In this document: positions 8,965-16,209 of the stretch, in pieces | How the letters are laid out: every line of letters starts with the position of its first letter | How positions within the stretch are numbered: the stretch's first letter is position 1 | Assembly: GCA_964634605.1 (NCBI GenBank) | Contig: CAZWLJ010000047.1 | Location: 1-21,366, forward strand | Source: UPXZ01 sp964634605 | GTDB taxonomy: Bacteria > Bacteroidota > Bacteroidia > Bacteroidales > Paludibacteraceae | Direction of reading: 5' to 3' | DNA: 21,366 nucleotides | Position numbers and translations under genes: made by a program | The notes under the pieces: generated by a model | What the model saw: only the letters and a program-made list of their open reading frames with translations | Databases searched by the model: none | What the model was told of the DNA's origin: nothing

Positions 8965-9082
8965 AATATTTAGTTTTTATTGGTTTGGGATTCTGATTTA
9001 CAGAAAAATAAATTATTGAAACAAGTGAAATCCGGACTCTTAACGGATTTTCGCTACAAAGAAACAACGAAAGTTTGACAAC

Positions 9083-9994
9083 TTATGACACAAAAAATTT
9101 ATTTTTCATTTTAACTAAAATTTTTTCAATGTATTCCATCAGGCCGGGCGAATCGATAATTTCAATGTCGTCAGCCAGCCCCATGATGAATCGCCCGACT
9201 CCCTCGAAGGAGCAAACATCGGTTTCGAGTATCCAGTGGTTGTCGGTAAGTTTCCGGAGATATTTTGCCGACAGCGGATATTCTTCGGTAAGCAGATTGG
9301 TGGCGCGTAGTCCGAGTTTTAGTTTTACCGGTATTTTTTCATTGCTGTTCATCCTGAAAATATCGATGAATCCGGGTTTGTGTTTCGGGCTATGCTGCCA
9401 CTTCTCAGGCAGAATATCCACCGAACCGATGCGGGCAACTTTGAAAAGTTTGTTCATTTTTTCTTCCGGGCAGTAACACCATACCTGCACGTAGTTGGTG
9501 GTAAACTCGTAAGCTTCCACATAGCGGTCGCGTATATCGTTGCTGTGCGATGACGCGTAGTTGCGCAGAATAACTGTTTGTTTGCTTTCAATAGCTTTAA
9601 CGAGCCGCTGCACATTCTTCCCGTTTTTTCCGCTCACGATGGTTTCTGCCAGTATATTGTAGTCGTAGACAGTATAAAGTTTCTTTTTCAGGTTTTGTTT
9701 TATCAGGTTATTCTCGTCGATGCTTTCTATTGCCGATTTCAGAATATAGGCTTCTTCGTTGCTGAAGTGCAGCAGGTCAGTGATATCCCTGAAATACGGC
9801 GATGATTTGTCAAGTTTGATGTAGCTGTCTCTTTTCTTGATTACAAATCCGGCTTCCCGGAAAGTATCTATATAACGGTATACCGAACGTGATGTGATAC
9901 CCAGGTTAAGGGCAATCTCATCAACGGTTAATGAATTGTTGGCTGTGAGCATTTTCATCAGCCGGAGCAATCGTTCTAATTTTGGTTGATCCAT
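9083..9994 (-). CDS. HTH-WYL transcriptional regulator
   Basis: A 303-aa DNA-binding regulator. Residues 5-50 form a DeoR-type winged helix-turn-helix (SLTVDEIALNLGITSRSVYRYI). Residues about 130-195 form a WYL domain (RYVEAYEF, YVQVWCYCPEE, KLFKVARIGSVDIL), in which the name-giving W-Y-L residues are not strictly kept. Residues about 220-300 match the C-terminal WCX extension (GVGRFIMGLADDIEIIDSPGL). WYL domains sense ligands, possibly nucleic acids; WYL regulators control DNA repair (PafBC) and several anti-phage systems (BrxR, CapW). An upstream extension to 10099 is open, but MDQPKLERLLRLMKML at 9994 is the usual family start and a promoter box lies at 10087-10094, inside the extension. 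It is divergent from the DUF2589/protease operon and is the obvious candidate to control it and itself. Confidence 0.88.
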   Translation of the reverse strand: MDQPKLERLLRLMKMLTANNSLTVDEIALNLGITSRSVYRYIDTFREAGFVIKKRDSYIKLDKSSPYFRDITDLLHFSNEEAYILKSAIESIDENNLIKQNLKKKLYTVYDYNILAETIVSGKNGKNVQRLVKAIESKQTVILRNYASSHSNDIRDRYVEAYEFTTNYVQVWCYCPEEKMNKLFKVARIGSVDILPEKWQHSPKHKPGFIDIFRMNSNEKIPVKLKLGLRATNLLTEEYPLSAKYLRKLTDNHWILETDVCSFEGVGRFIMGLADDIEIIDSPGLMEYIEKILVKMKNKFFVS

Positions 9995-10086
9995 GGTGTT
10001 CTCGGGTTTTTGGAGCCGGTTGGTTGGAAAAGTGAAATTTATTTCTAAAATAAAGGTTAACTGGAAAATTGCATGAACAATCAGTA

Positions 10087-10094
10087 CAAATATA
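10087..10094 (-). promoter_or_regulatory. -7 box for the WYL regulator
   Basis: Read on the minus strand this is TATATTTG, a perfect TAnnTTTG, which would give a leader of roughly 85-90 bases before the ATG at 9994. No -33 TTG at the ideal distance was found. Confidence 0.55.
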
Positions 10095-10271
10095 GCCATT
10101 TTTCACAATTTAAGGTATTTATAATCAACTTTTAGTTCCAGATATTGTCACGTTTTGCATGAATAGGTTTTTTAGAATTGTATTTATTACATTTAAATGT
10201 TTGAAATTCAGGGATTTTTGCCTTTGTTGGTTTACCGGAATTTGTCATTTTCACGGTTTCAATAATCGTGA

Positions 10272-10326
10272 ATTAAGATAAATTCAGATATATTAAGACG
10301 GGTTTGATTATTTATGTAATCTTAAT
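10272..10326. repeat. Candidate operator: ATTAAGA direct repeats plus inverted copy
   Basis: ATTAAGA occurs at 10272-10278 and 10292-10298 (start-to-start 20 bases, about two helical turns), and its reverse complement TCTTAAT at 10320-10326. The set lies roughly 90-140 bases upstream of the DUF2589 promoter box. The region is AT-rich, so chance is possible. Confidence 0.35.
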
Positions 10327-10384
10327 AGAAAAACTATTTAATATTATATTTATTTAACTCAAAATAATTGTAAAATTAAATTAT

Positions 10385-10419
10385 TTGTATACAAAAAGAC
10401 TGGTTTGTGCTTATATTTG
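10385..10419 (+). promoter_or_regulatory. Promoter of the DUF2589/protease operon
   Basis: A perfect -7 box TATATTTG (10412-10419) has a TTG (10385-10387) 24 bases upstream, slightly longer than the usual spacing. Transcription should start near 10425, downstream of the GTG at 10407, so the first gene must begin at the ATG at 10467. Confidence 0.65.
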
Positions 10420-10466
10420 TAAAATCAAAATGTAGTTATTTTACTTTTAAAAAAATTTCATGCATT

Positions 10467-11351
10467 ATGAAAACTTTGAAATCTGTTCTGGATGAAGACT
10501 TTAGTAAAAAAACTAAAGGTGAGTTAATTGAAGTGTTGTCCGCACTGGAGAGTGCTCTTACTACCGGTGTGTATGAGAAAATCAGCGGCATATCGCCGTC
10601 GGAACTGAAAGATGTGAACAAGAAAGAGATTTTGGAAATCATTGAGAATTTCAAAACTGCTTATGAGCCTTCCTGGGAAAGTGCAGTAGCAAAACTTTCG
10701 TCGGATGTGATGAAATTAATTTTCGGCCAGATGGCCGAAGATGACAAACCATTTGTTATTGCCGGTGCTTCAGATGCCGATTTTGCAGCCGAACTGGGCA
10801 GTATTGATTTTGCAACCATTATCGGAGGCCCGCTGGACGCTTGCGTGAAAGCACAGTCCAATGCCTCAATAAGCACCGTGAGTTTCATAAACGAAGTAGG
10901 ATTCGAAACAGATACAACTACCGGAACCAAAAAACTGAGGATGGCCGAATTCATGTACAAGAAAAATGTACCGAATCCCGATTTTGACAGTTCACAACCG
11001 GTTAGCACCTCAAATCCGAAAACGATTGAACAGGACGCCGAAATAAAAGTGCCTTTCATAGCACTTCTTAACGTACCGAGTTTCAGAATTGAATCTTGTG
11101 AAGTGGATTTCAATGTAAAACTCAACTCTACCTATACCAAAAACGTGAGCAGCGAATTTGGTATCTCTGCTGGAGCTTCGGGCGGCATAGGACCTGTAAA
11201 ATTCAAAGTGGACGTTTCGTACAAACGGTCGTCGAGCACAGGTATTAAAGTGGAAAAGGAATACTCACTGGCAGTAAAAGTGAGGGCTACCAACGACGAA
11301 ATGCCTGCAGGACTCGAAAAAGTATTAGGCATGCTCGGCTCAACTAACTGA
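10467..11351 (+). CDS. DUF2589 domain protein, first gene of protease operon
   Basis: A 294-aa leaderless protein. Residues 1-115 are a helical, charged extension unique to this member. Residues about 116-294 match the DUF2589 family as I know it: the start motif IIGGPLDACVKAQ (118-130) and STVSFINEVGF, then IKVPFIALLNVPSFRI and EVDFNVKLNS (about 196-222), a Gly-rich SEFGISAGASGGIG, VSYKRSSSTG, and the terminal DEMPAGLEKVLGML (277-290). The family has no assigned function. The alternating strand pattern suggests a beta-sandwich that may multimerise; a membrane or shell-forming role is possible but not shown. The start at 10467 follows from the promoter. The next gene begins 4 bases after the stop, so the two are certainly co-transcribed. 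As the first gene of an operon with a subtilisin-like protease it could be a protease substrate or the effector it releases. Confidence 0.78.
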   Translation: MKTLKSVLDEDFSKKTKGELIEVLSALESALTTGVYEKISGISPSELKDVNKKEILEIIENFKTAYEPSWESAVAKLSSDVMKLIFGQMAEDDKPFVIAGASDADFAAELGSIDFATIIGGPLDACVKAQSNASISTVSFINEVGFETDTTTGTKKLRMAEFMYKKNVPNPDFDSSQPVSTSNPKTIEQDAEIKVPFIALLNVPSFRIESCEVDFNVKLNSTYTKNVSSEFGISAGASGGIGPVKFKVDVSYKRSSSTGIKVEKEYSLAVKVRATNDEMPAGLEKVLGMLGSTN

Positions 11352-11355
11352 CAAC

Positions 11356-12054
11356 ATGATCAAGCTTTCTGATTATCTGGATTATCTCTACAATGAGATA
11401 ATCCAGGCTCGGAAAAAAGCCGACGAGAAAACAGTGCTTGTAGCCAGGGAATATGCCGGGCACGAGTATCTGAAGTTTTTCAAAGCGCCCAGATACACAT
11501 TTCCGAGCGTTAAAATGGATATACCACTGAAAATTACCGATATAAATTCACTTTCGAAATTCAATTTCGACCTGAATAAGGATAAATTTCAGAAAGAAGT
11601 AAACGAAAAAATCGAAACCGTCAACCGGCAAAAACATCTGAACATATCACCGCTCAGCAAAGACGAACTGCAAAACGAATCTTTCTCACAACTGTTTGAA
11701 ACACTCGAAAGCAAAGACCGGAAACTCGTGAAAAACCTGGGAGATGAGTTGGTAAAAATAGATGTGATGCCTCAAATCGAATCGCTCAGGCGCGGAACAG
11801 TCAAATCAAAAGACTCACGCGCCGAAACAGAAACGATGGAAATGAAGAAAATTTTTTCGGAAGTGATTTCCAACAGTTATTCGCTGGTATCAACCAAACT
11901 GAACGATATTTTTATAGATCCGAATACTGCAGGAGCAGCAGACAAAGACAAGTTGTTCATCAATCTCCACATCGAAATGGAAGAAGAAGGAATCCGGCTT
12001 GTCTCCTTCACCGATAAAGATGGAAAGACCGTGGAAGAAATAATATTCGAATAA
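11356..12054 (+). CDS. DUF2589-partner protein of unknown function
   Basis: A 232-aa cytoplasmic protein without signal peptide or membrane segment. I do not know a named family. Residues 1-45 are a helix (LSDYLDYLYNEIIQARKKAD) followed by APRYTFPSVKMDIPLKITDI (44-63), a proline-bounded strand pair that echoes the VPSFRIESCEVDFNVKL segment of the DUF2589 protein encoded just upstream. The middle (about 70-190) is Lys/Glu-rich and probably helical. The last 35 residues form strands (FINLHIEMEEEGIRLVSF), ending VEEIIFE. From memory, proteins with this LSDYL...PxxxxPxVxMDIP layout recur beside DUF2589 genes, so I infer a second subunit of the same assembly. It sits between its neighbours with 4 bases on the left and no gap on the right. 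Confidence 0.7.
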   Translation: MIKLSDYLDYLYNEIIQARKKADEKTVLVAREYAGHEYLKFFKAPRYTFPSVKMDIPLKITDINSLSKFNFDLNKDKFQKEVNEKIETVNRQKHLNISPLSKDELQNESFSQLFETLESKDRKLVKNLGDELVKIDVMPQIESLRRGTVKSKDSRAETETMEMKKIFSEVISNSYSLVSTKLNDIFIDPNTAGAADKDKLFINLHIEMEEEGIRLVSFTDKDGKTVEEIIFE

Positions 12055-12639
12055 ATGCAGGAATTAATCCACAATCAGGTAAAAGTCATCAATCAACTTA
12101 TTACTGATTTCAATCAGGTTCAGAGATTGTATGCCGAAAAGTCGTTCGAACTGGAAAACCGGATTTTTGCATTCCTCAATCAATTGAACGATTATTTCAA
12201 AAGCAAGGGCGATCAGGCTAAAGAATCCGAAGTGCTGCGCATCACCAATATGCTCCACACGGTGAAGCGTGGTTTCAATCCGGCAAGCCTGGAAAAGATA
12301 AACACATCCAAAAGGGAACTTTTCTGGGGATTTGCATTCAACGGGATTGAAAACATCCACACGCTGTTGCAGGAAATCTACAAAAAAGAAACAATCAAAC
12401 TCGAGGAAGGCGAAGAGATCCTTACTAATCTGATACTTAATCTGGTACAGCAGGGATTCCTCACCGACCAGAAACTGCAGGAACTCGATTCGATATCCAA
12501 AATTGAAGCATACTGGAACTTCCTTCTCACACAAAACGGATCTATAACTCTTATTCAAAAGAAACTTCTGATGAAATTAATTTCGGAAGATATTTACTTA
12601 TTACTCGAAAAAATTATTTCGAGAATCACACCACAATAA
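12055..12639 (+). CDS. Small all-helical protein of protease operon
   Basis: A 194-aa protein I do not recognise. Almost all of it looks amphipathic helical: residues 1-45 (IHNQVKVINQLITDFNQVQ, heptad-like), 50-75, 85-120 (ELFWGFAFNGIENIHTLLQE), and two C-terminal helices with Ile/Leu-rich faces (ITLIQKKLLMKLISEDIYLL). It has no signal peptide, no Cys, and no catalytic motif that I can see. Its ATG directly follows the stop codon of the 232-aa gene (TAA then ATG), indicating translational coupling, and the protease starts 10 bases after it. An adaptor or scaffold that links the DUF2589 components to the protease is a reasonable inference; a protein-protein interaction domain of the death-like helical-bundle type is possible but unsupported by sequence alone. 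Confidence 0.7.
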   Translation: MQELIHNQVKVINQLITDFNQVQRLYAEKSFELENRIFAFLNQLNDYFKSKGDQAKESEVLRITNMLHTVKRGFNPASLEKINTSKRELFWGFAFNGIENIHTLLQEIYKKETIKLEEGEEILTNLILNLVQQGFLTDQKLQELDSISKIEAYWNFLLTQNGSITLIQKKLLMKLISEDIYLLLEKIISRITPQ

Positions 12640-12649
12640 ATATACAATC

Positions 12650-13909
12650 ATGGCAGGTAGCAGATACATTGTTCTGCTCAAAGATCAGGACACAGATTCC
12701 ATACTGAATGTGGAAAAAGAATTTTCTGTCAGTGTCACATCGTCTGAATTGCTGTCGAAAGAAAAAAAATCTTACAACATCATTGACGCACACAACGCCG
12801 TGCTCTACAAAAACCTCGGTGTGGTAGTGGCCGACGATCTGGACGAAGCACAACTGACCGTATCAGTGGCCGACAAATCAAGCCCGGTAATCTATTTCGA
12901 AAAAGAGCGGGAGTTTTTTGCTGTAAGCGAAAACTCACTTATTCAGGAATTAAAAACCGGCATCGACCAGTTGAAAAGCAAAGTGCTCGAACTCGAAAGT
13001 TACATTCAGAACAAGCCCATTCCACAGCATCCCGTGGCAGAAATGGAGTGGGGACTGAAGGCTATCGGGATGGAACACACCCAATACACCGGCAAAGGTG
13101 TTGATATATGCATTCTCGATACAGGGCTGGATATGACTCATGCAGACTTTAGCGGTCGAAACGTTGAAGGAAAATCATTCATTCAGGGTGAAGACTGGGA
13201 TAAAGACCCGAACGGACATGGAACTCACTGTGCGGGAGTAGCATGCGGCAATGTAAGAAACGATACCGGAGTACGTTACGGCATTGCGGCCGAAGGTAAC
13301 CTGAAAATCGGAAAAGTGCTTTCCGACGGTGGAAAAGGAACTACCAGCAGCATCATTGATGCCATCGACTGGGCTATTACCAAAAAATTCAGAATTATTT
13401 CCATGTCGCTGGCATCACCGGTGAAAATTAACGAACCTCCCTCCGTATTATTCGAAACAGTGGGAAAAAGGGCACTGGAAAATAATGTTCTGATCATTGC
13501 AGCAGCCGGAAACGACAGCAACAGACCTTCGCTGCCCGCTCCGGTTTCAGCTCCCGCCAATTCCGTGTCAATTATGGCGGTTGCTGCTATCGACAGTCAG
13601 ATGCGTATAGCCCGCTTCTCCAATGCCGGAATCAATGCAGCCACCGGTGGCAACATCAACGTTTGCGCACCGGGAGTAGATATTGCGAGTACCTATCCGC
13701 GAAAAAACGGAATTCCGAAAGATTATAAGGTTCTGAGCGGAACAAGCATGGCAACTCCTCACGTGTCAGGTCTGGCAGCATTGTACATGGAGCAATTCCC
13801 CGGTAAAAATGCCGGAGAGATATGGAAGTTACTGGAGGACAATGCAAAACCGATTGAAAATCTGAAGTACAGAGATATTGGAAAGGGATTGATTCAGACA
13901 ATACACTAA
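12650..13909 (+). CDS. Leaderless subtilisin-family (S8) serine protease with I9-like prodomain
   Basis: A 419-aa endopeptidase. The catalytic triad is intact: D157 (CILDTGLD), H190 (NGHGTHCAG) and S366 (SGTSMATPHVSG), with oxyanion N288 (AAAGNDSN). Residues 1-92 look like an I9-type inhibitory prodomain: an RYIVLLKD strand, then a terminal strand PVIYFEKEREFF. Residues 95-121 form a predicted coiled coil joining it to the catalytic domain, which starts near 128. There is no Sec or lipoprotein signal, so the enzyme should be cytoplasmic, unlike most subtilisins. The GHGTHCAG form is shared with proteinase K-like and thermitase-like enzymes. Activation probably needs prodomain cleavage or displacement. 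It is the fourth gene of the operon and is followed 14 bases later by a free prodomain-like protein, suggesting a regulated protease with a built-in brake. Confidence 0.93.
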   Translation: MAGSRYIVLLKDQDTDSILNVEKEFSVSVTSSELLSKEKKSYNIIDAHNAVLYKNLGVVVADDLDEAQLTVSVADKSSPVIYFEKEREFFAVSENSLIQELKTGIDQLKSKVLELESYIQNKPIPQHPVAEMEWGLKAIGMEHTQYTGKGVDICILDTGLDMTHADFSGRNVEGKSFIQGEDWDKDPNGHGTHCAGVACGNVRNDTGVRYGIAAEGNLKIGKVLSDGGKGTTSSIIDAIDWAITKKFRIISMSLASPVKINEPPSVLFETVGKRALENNVLIIAAAGNDSNRPSLPAPVSAPANSVSIMAVAAIDSQMRIARFSNAGINAATGGNINVCAPGVDIASTYPRKNGIPKDYKVLSGTSMATPHVSGLAALYMEQFPGKNAGEIWKLLEDNAKPIENLKYRDIGKGLIQTIH

Positions 13910-13923
13910 CAACACAAAAAGTT

Positions 13924-14130
13924 ATGAATACTTATTTTGGTGTTTTGAAAGATGGAATTTACTTTAATAAGGTCAAGAAAAAACTATCTGACGCCGGTGT
14001 AAAAGTACTCAACTATTATCCAAAATTCAGAATAGTGAAATTTCAGAGCGAAAAAGAGTTTACTGTTTCTGATTTCGATATTTTTTTGTCCATTGAACAG
14101 GAAAAGGAAGATTTTTTCGCTGATATGTAA
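13924..14130 (+). CDS. 68-aa free I9-like protein, probable protease inhibitor or chaperone
   Basis: A small protein predicted to fold like the subtilisin propeptide/proteinase inhibitor I9: strand NTYFGVLK (2-9), helix FNKVKKKLSDAG (14-25), strands VKVLNYYP and FRIVKFQS (26-43), helix VSDFDIF, and a last strand SIEQEKEDFFADM (56-68). The tail aligns with the end of the neighbouring protease prodomain (YFEKEREFFAV), and the starts (YFGVLKD, YIVLLKD) also match. Free I9 proteins inhibit subtilisins by placing their C-terminal strand end in the active site, or assist folding. The gene lies 14 bases after the protease stop, on the same strand, and is the last of the operon. No signal peptide. 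The assignment rests on pattern and context because the protein is short and divergent. Confidence 0.68.
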   Translation: MNTYFGVLKDGIYFNKVKKKLSDAGVKVLNYYPKFRIVKFQSEKEFTVSDFDIFLSIEQEKEDFFADM

Positions 14131-14486
14131 CACATATCTTTTTTTATCTGTAGGTATTTCTGTATCAGGTGCTTATACAGGGTGCTTTATTTAATTCATT
14201 TCAGTCCTGGTTTTAATCATTGAATAGTCATCATACAGGAACCTGACAGATAATTTGCTACAATCTGTTAATCAAATAAGAAATGTTGAGAAACCGGTTT
14301 TGACCTCTGAAACGAGTATAAATACAAAGATTCAACATCGTTGATGAAAATCAGATATGCGAGTTTCATCAGAGATATCCGGATAAACCTGAAAAAAGTC
14401 AACCGGAATTCAATCGCTGAAAAATAATAAACAATTCATAACTGAATCATTAATCATCATTCGTATTAACCTAAAAAATAAACACC
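14131..14486. other. Intergenic region with two weak inverted repeats
   Basis: This 356-base gap holds no supported gene. CTGTAT/ATACAG (14160-14165 and 14175-14180) could form a weak hairpin after the protease operon, followed by a CTTTATTT tract. TGATGAAA/TTTCATCA (14342-14349 and 14364-14371) is a second inverted repeat upstream of the next gene. I see no clean TAnnTTTG promoter. Confidence 0.45.
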
Positions 14487-16116
14487 ATGAAAAAATTAAT
14501 TACTGTTTTACTTGTGTTAGTCATTAACACGGTAATTTTTGCAATTACTCCGCCGGTGCCTCAGAAAATAAGTTACCAGGCTGTAATCCGCAACAGCAGC
14601 AATGCCCTGGTTACCAATCAGCCGGTGGGAATGAAAATAAGTATTATATATGGCACATCTGCCGGTTCGGTAGTGTATGCCGAAACTCAAACGCCCACTA
14701 CCAATGCCAACGGACTGATAAACATAGCCATAGGAACCGGAACGGTTGTGAGCGGTACTTTTTCTGCCATTGAATGGGGTCATGGACCTCACTTTATTAA
14801 AACAGAAACAGACCCTGCCGGAGGAACGGCTTACACCATTACTGCTACCAGCGAACTGCTGAGTGTGCCGTATGCNNNNNNNNNNNNNNNNNNNNNNNNN
14901 NNNNNNNNNNNNNNNNNNNNNNNNNNNNNNNNNNNNNNNNNNNNNNNNNNNNNNNNNNNNNNNNNNNNNNNNNNNCCAAAACCTGGGTACCGGACCTGCC
15001 GCCGAATTTCGGAACAAAATCCGCCTTGCCGATGGAACTGAGGGGGCAGGGAAGGTGCTCACGTCCGATGCAAACGGTTACACCTCGTGGAATCCGGTAA
15101 CAATCAACTCTGATCCGGCTAATTTTACGGGTGACGGAAGTGCCGATTGGCCTCTGAAACTGCACGCAATGGGAGCATCCGTGGGGCAGGTACTAAAATG
15201 GGACGGCTCCAAATGGGATAATGCCAATGATGATCCGGGACCATGGAGCTCCAATGATAATTATGTGTACAACTCTACAGGGAAGAAGTTTGGGATGGGG
15301 ATCAACACTCCAAGCCGAAAACTTACCATCGCTGACGCGGCAACAAGCGCTTATATGAACATTGTCAATACTTCCACAGGATATTCTGCAACTGATGGAA
15401 TACTGCTTGGCATAGAAGGGTTGAACGGATGGCTGACCACTTATGAATCGGGAAATCTGTACCTTGGGACCAATGGCCAGGCCAGAATAACAGTCGCATC
15501 AGACGGAGATGTCGGAATCGGAACATCTACTCCGCTTCAGAAACTGGATGTTAACGGGGCTGTCAACATCAGGGGGAATACCGGTGACCAGGCACTGTTT
15601 TGCAGCAGTGCCGAGGCTGTATGGTACAATGGCACCTATTTCAGCTGGGGCTATGGCGGACAATACAACTTTTTTGGTGATAAGGTGACAATCGGTACCT
15701 CGGCTGTTCCGGGTTATGATCTGGTAGTTAACGGAACTGCTGCCAAATCCGGAGGAGGAAGCTGGTCAACACTTTCTGATGTGCGAATGAAGGACCTGAC
15801 GGGAGAATATCAGAAAGGTCTCGATGAAATCATACAGCTTAAACCCGTAACGTTCACTTATAAAGCGGGAAATCCGAGGGAACTCAATTCAAACGAACCT
15901 CAGATTGGTTTTGTAGCACAGGATGTTCAGAAAATATTCCCCGAAGCAGTATCAGAATGTAAGGACGGATACCTGGATTTTAATATCCATGCTGTGAATG
16001 TGGCTCTCGTGAATGCCGTGAAAGAATTGAAAGCTGAAAATGACCGCCTGAAACAGGAAAACTCCGATATAAATGCACGATTGGAAAATCTTGAAAAAGC
16101 GATTTTAAAAAAGTAA
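14487..16116 (+). CDS. Fibre-like secreted protein with S74 self-cleaving chaperone domain (interrupted by assembly gap)
   Basis: One gene split by 100 Ns at 14876-14975; the two halves read in different frames only because the gap length is a placeholder. The N-terminal part (14487-14875) has a signal peptide (MKKLITVLLVLVINTVIFA) and a domain of about 110 residues starting PPVPQKISYQAVIRNSSN. The right part carries VGIGTSTPLQKLDVNG-type tail-fibre repeats and ends with a peptidase S74 intramolecular chaperone: SDVRMK (15775-15792, presumed Ser-Lys dyad five residues apart), then QIGFVAQDVQKIFPEAVS and a coiled coil KELKAENDRLKQENSD. S74 domains trimerise fibres and cleave themselves off. 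There is no T9SS tail. It is a paralogue of the protein at 18854. The missing segment may resemble the stalk repeats there. Its true length is unknown. Confidence 0.82.
14876..14975. other. 100-N assembly gap
   Basis: Exactly 100 Ns, the usual placeholder for a gap of unknown size. It begins right after GTGTGCCGTATGC, which is identical in the paralogue at 18854-20296. Confidence 0.97.
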
Positions 16117-16209
16117 ACAGAATCCCGGATGTTGCGACATTGCATCGGTAGGAAAGAAAAAGCAATCAAATTATTTATATAAAATATCAAACACCAATAT
16201 CAAATCACA

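Larger units (their letters stand above)
9995..10466. other. Divergent regulatory region between the WYL gene and the DUF2589 operon
   Basis: About 470 bases, strongly AT-rich, with no supported coding sequence. It holds a minus-strand promoter box near 10087, a plus-strand box near 10412, and a set of ATTAAGA/TCTTAAT repeats between them. The open frames reaching into it from both sides are start-codon artefacts. Confidence 0.7.

Noticed and set aside
8503..8973. 156-codon plus-strand open frame
   Set aside because: Antisense to the VWA gene, whose metal-site motifs are intact; the product has no recognisable features.
9995..10099. N-terminal extension of the WYL regulator
   Set aside because: The usual family start is at 9994, and a promoter box on the same strand lies at 10087-10094 inside the extension.
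10407..10466. GTG start that would extend the DUF2589 protein by 20 residues
   Set aside because: The TATATTTG promoter box at 10412-10419 lies inside it, so the extension would not be transcribed.
14487..16116. Two overlapping genes or a frameshifted pseudogene
   Set aside because: The frame change coincides with a 100-N placeholder of unknown true length; the two halves match the N- and C-terminal parts of one secreted fibre-like protein.
15760..16116. Prophage remnant because of the S74 and tail-fibre-like domains
   Set aside because: The proteins carry Sec signal peptides and neighbours are T9SS cargo; no capsid, tail, terminase or integrase gene is present.
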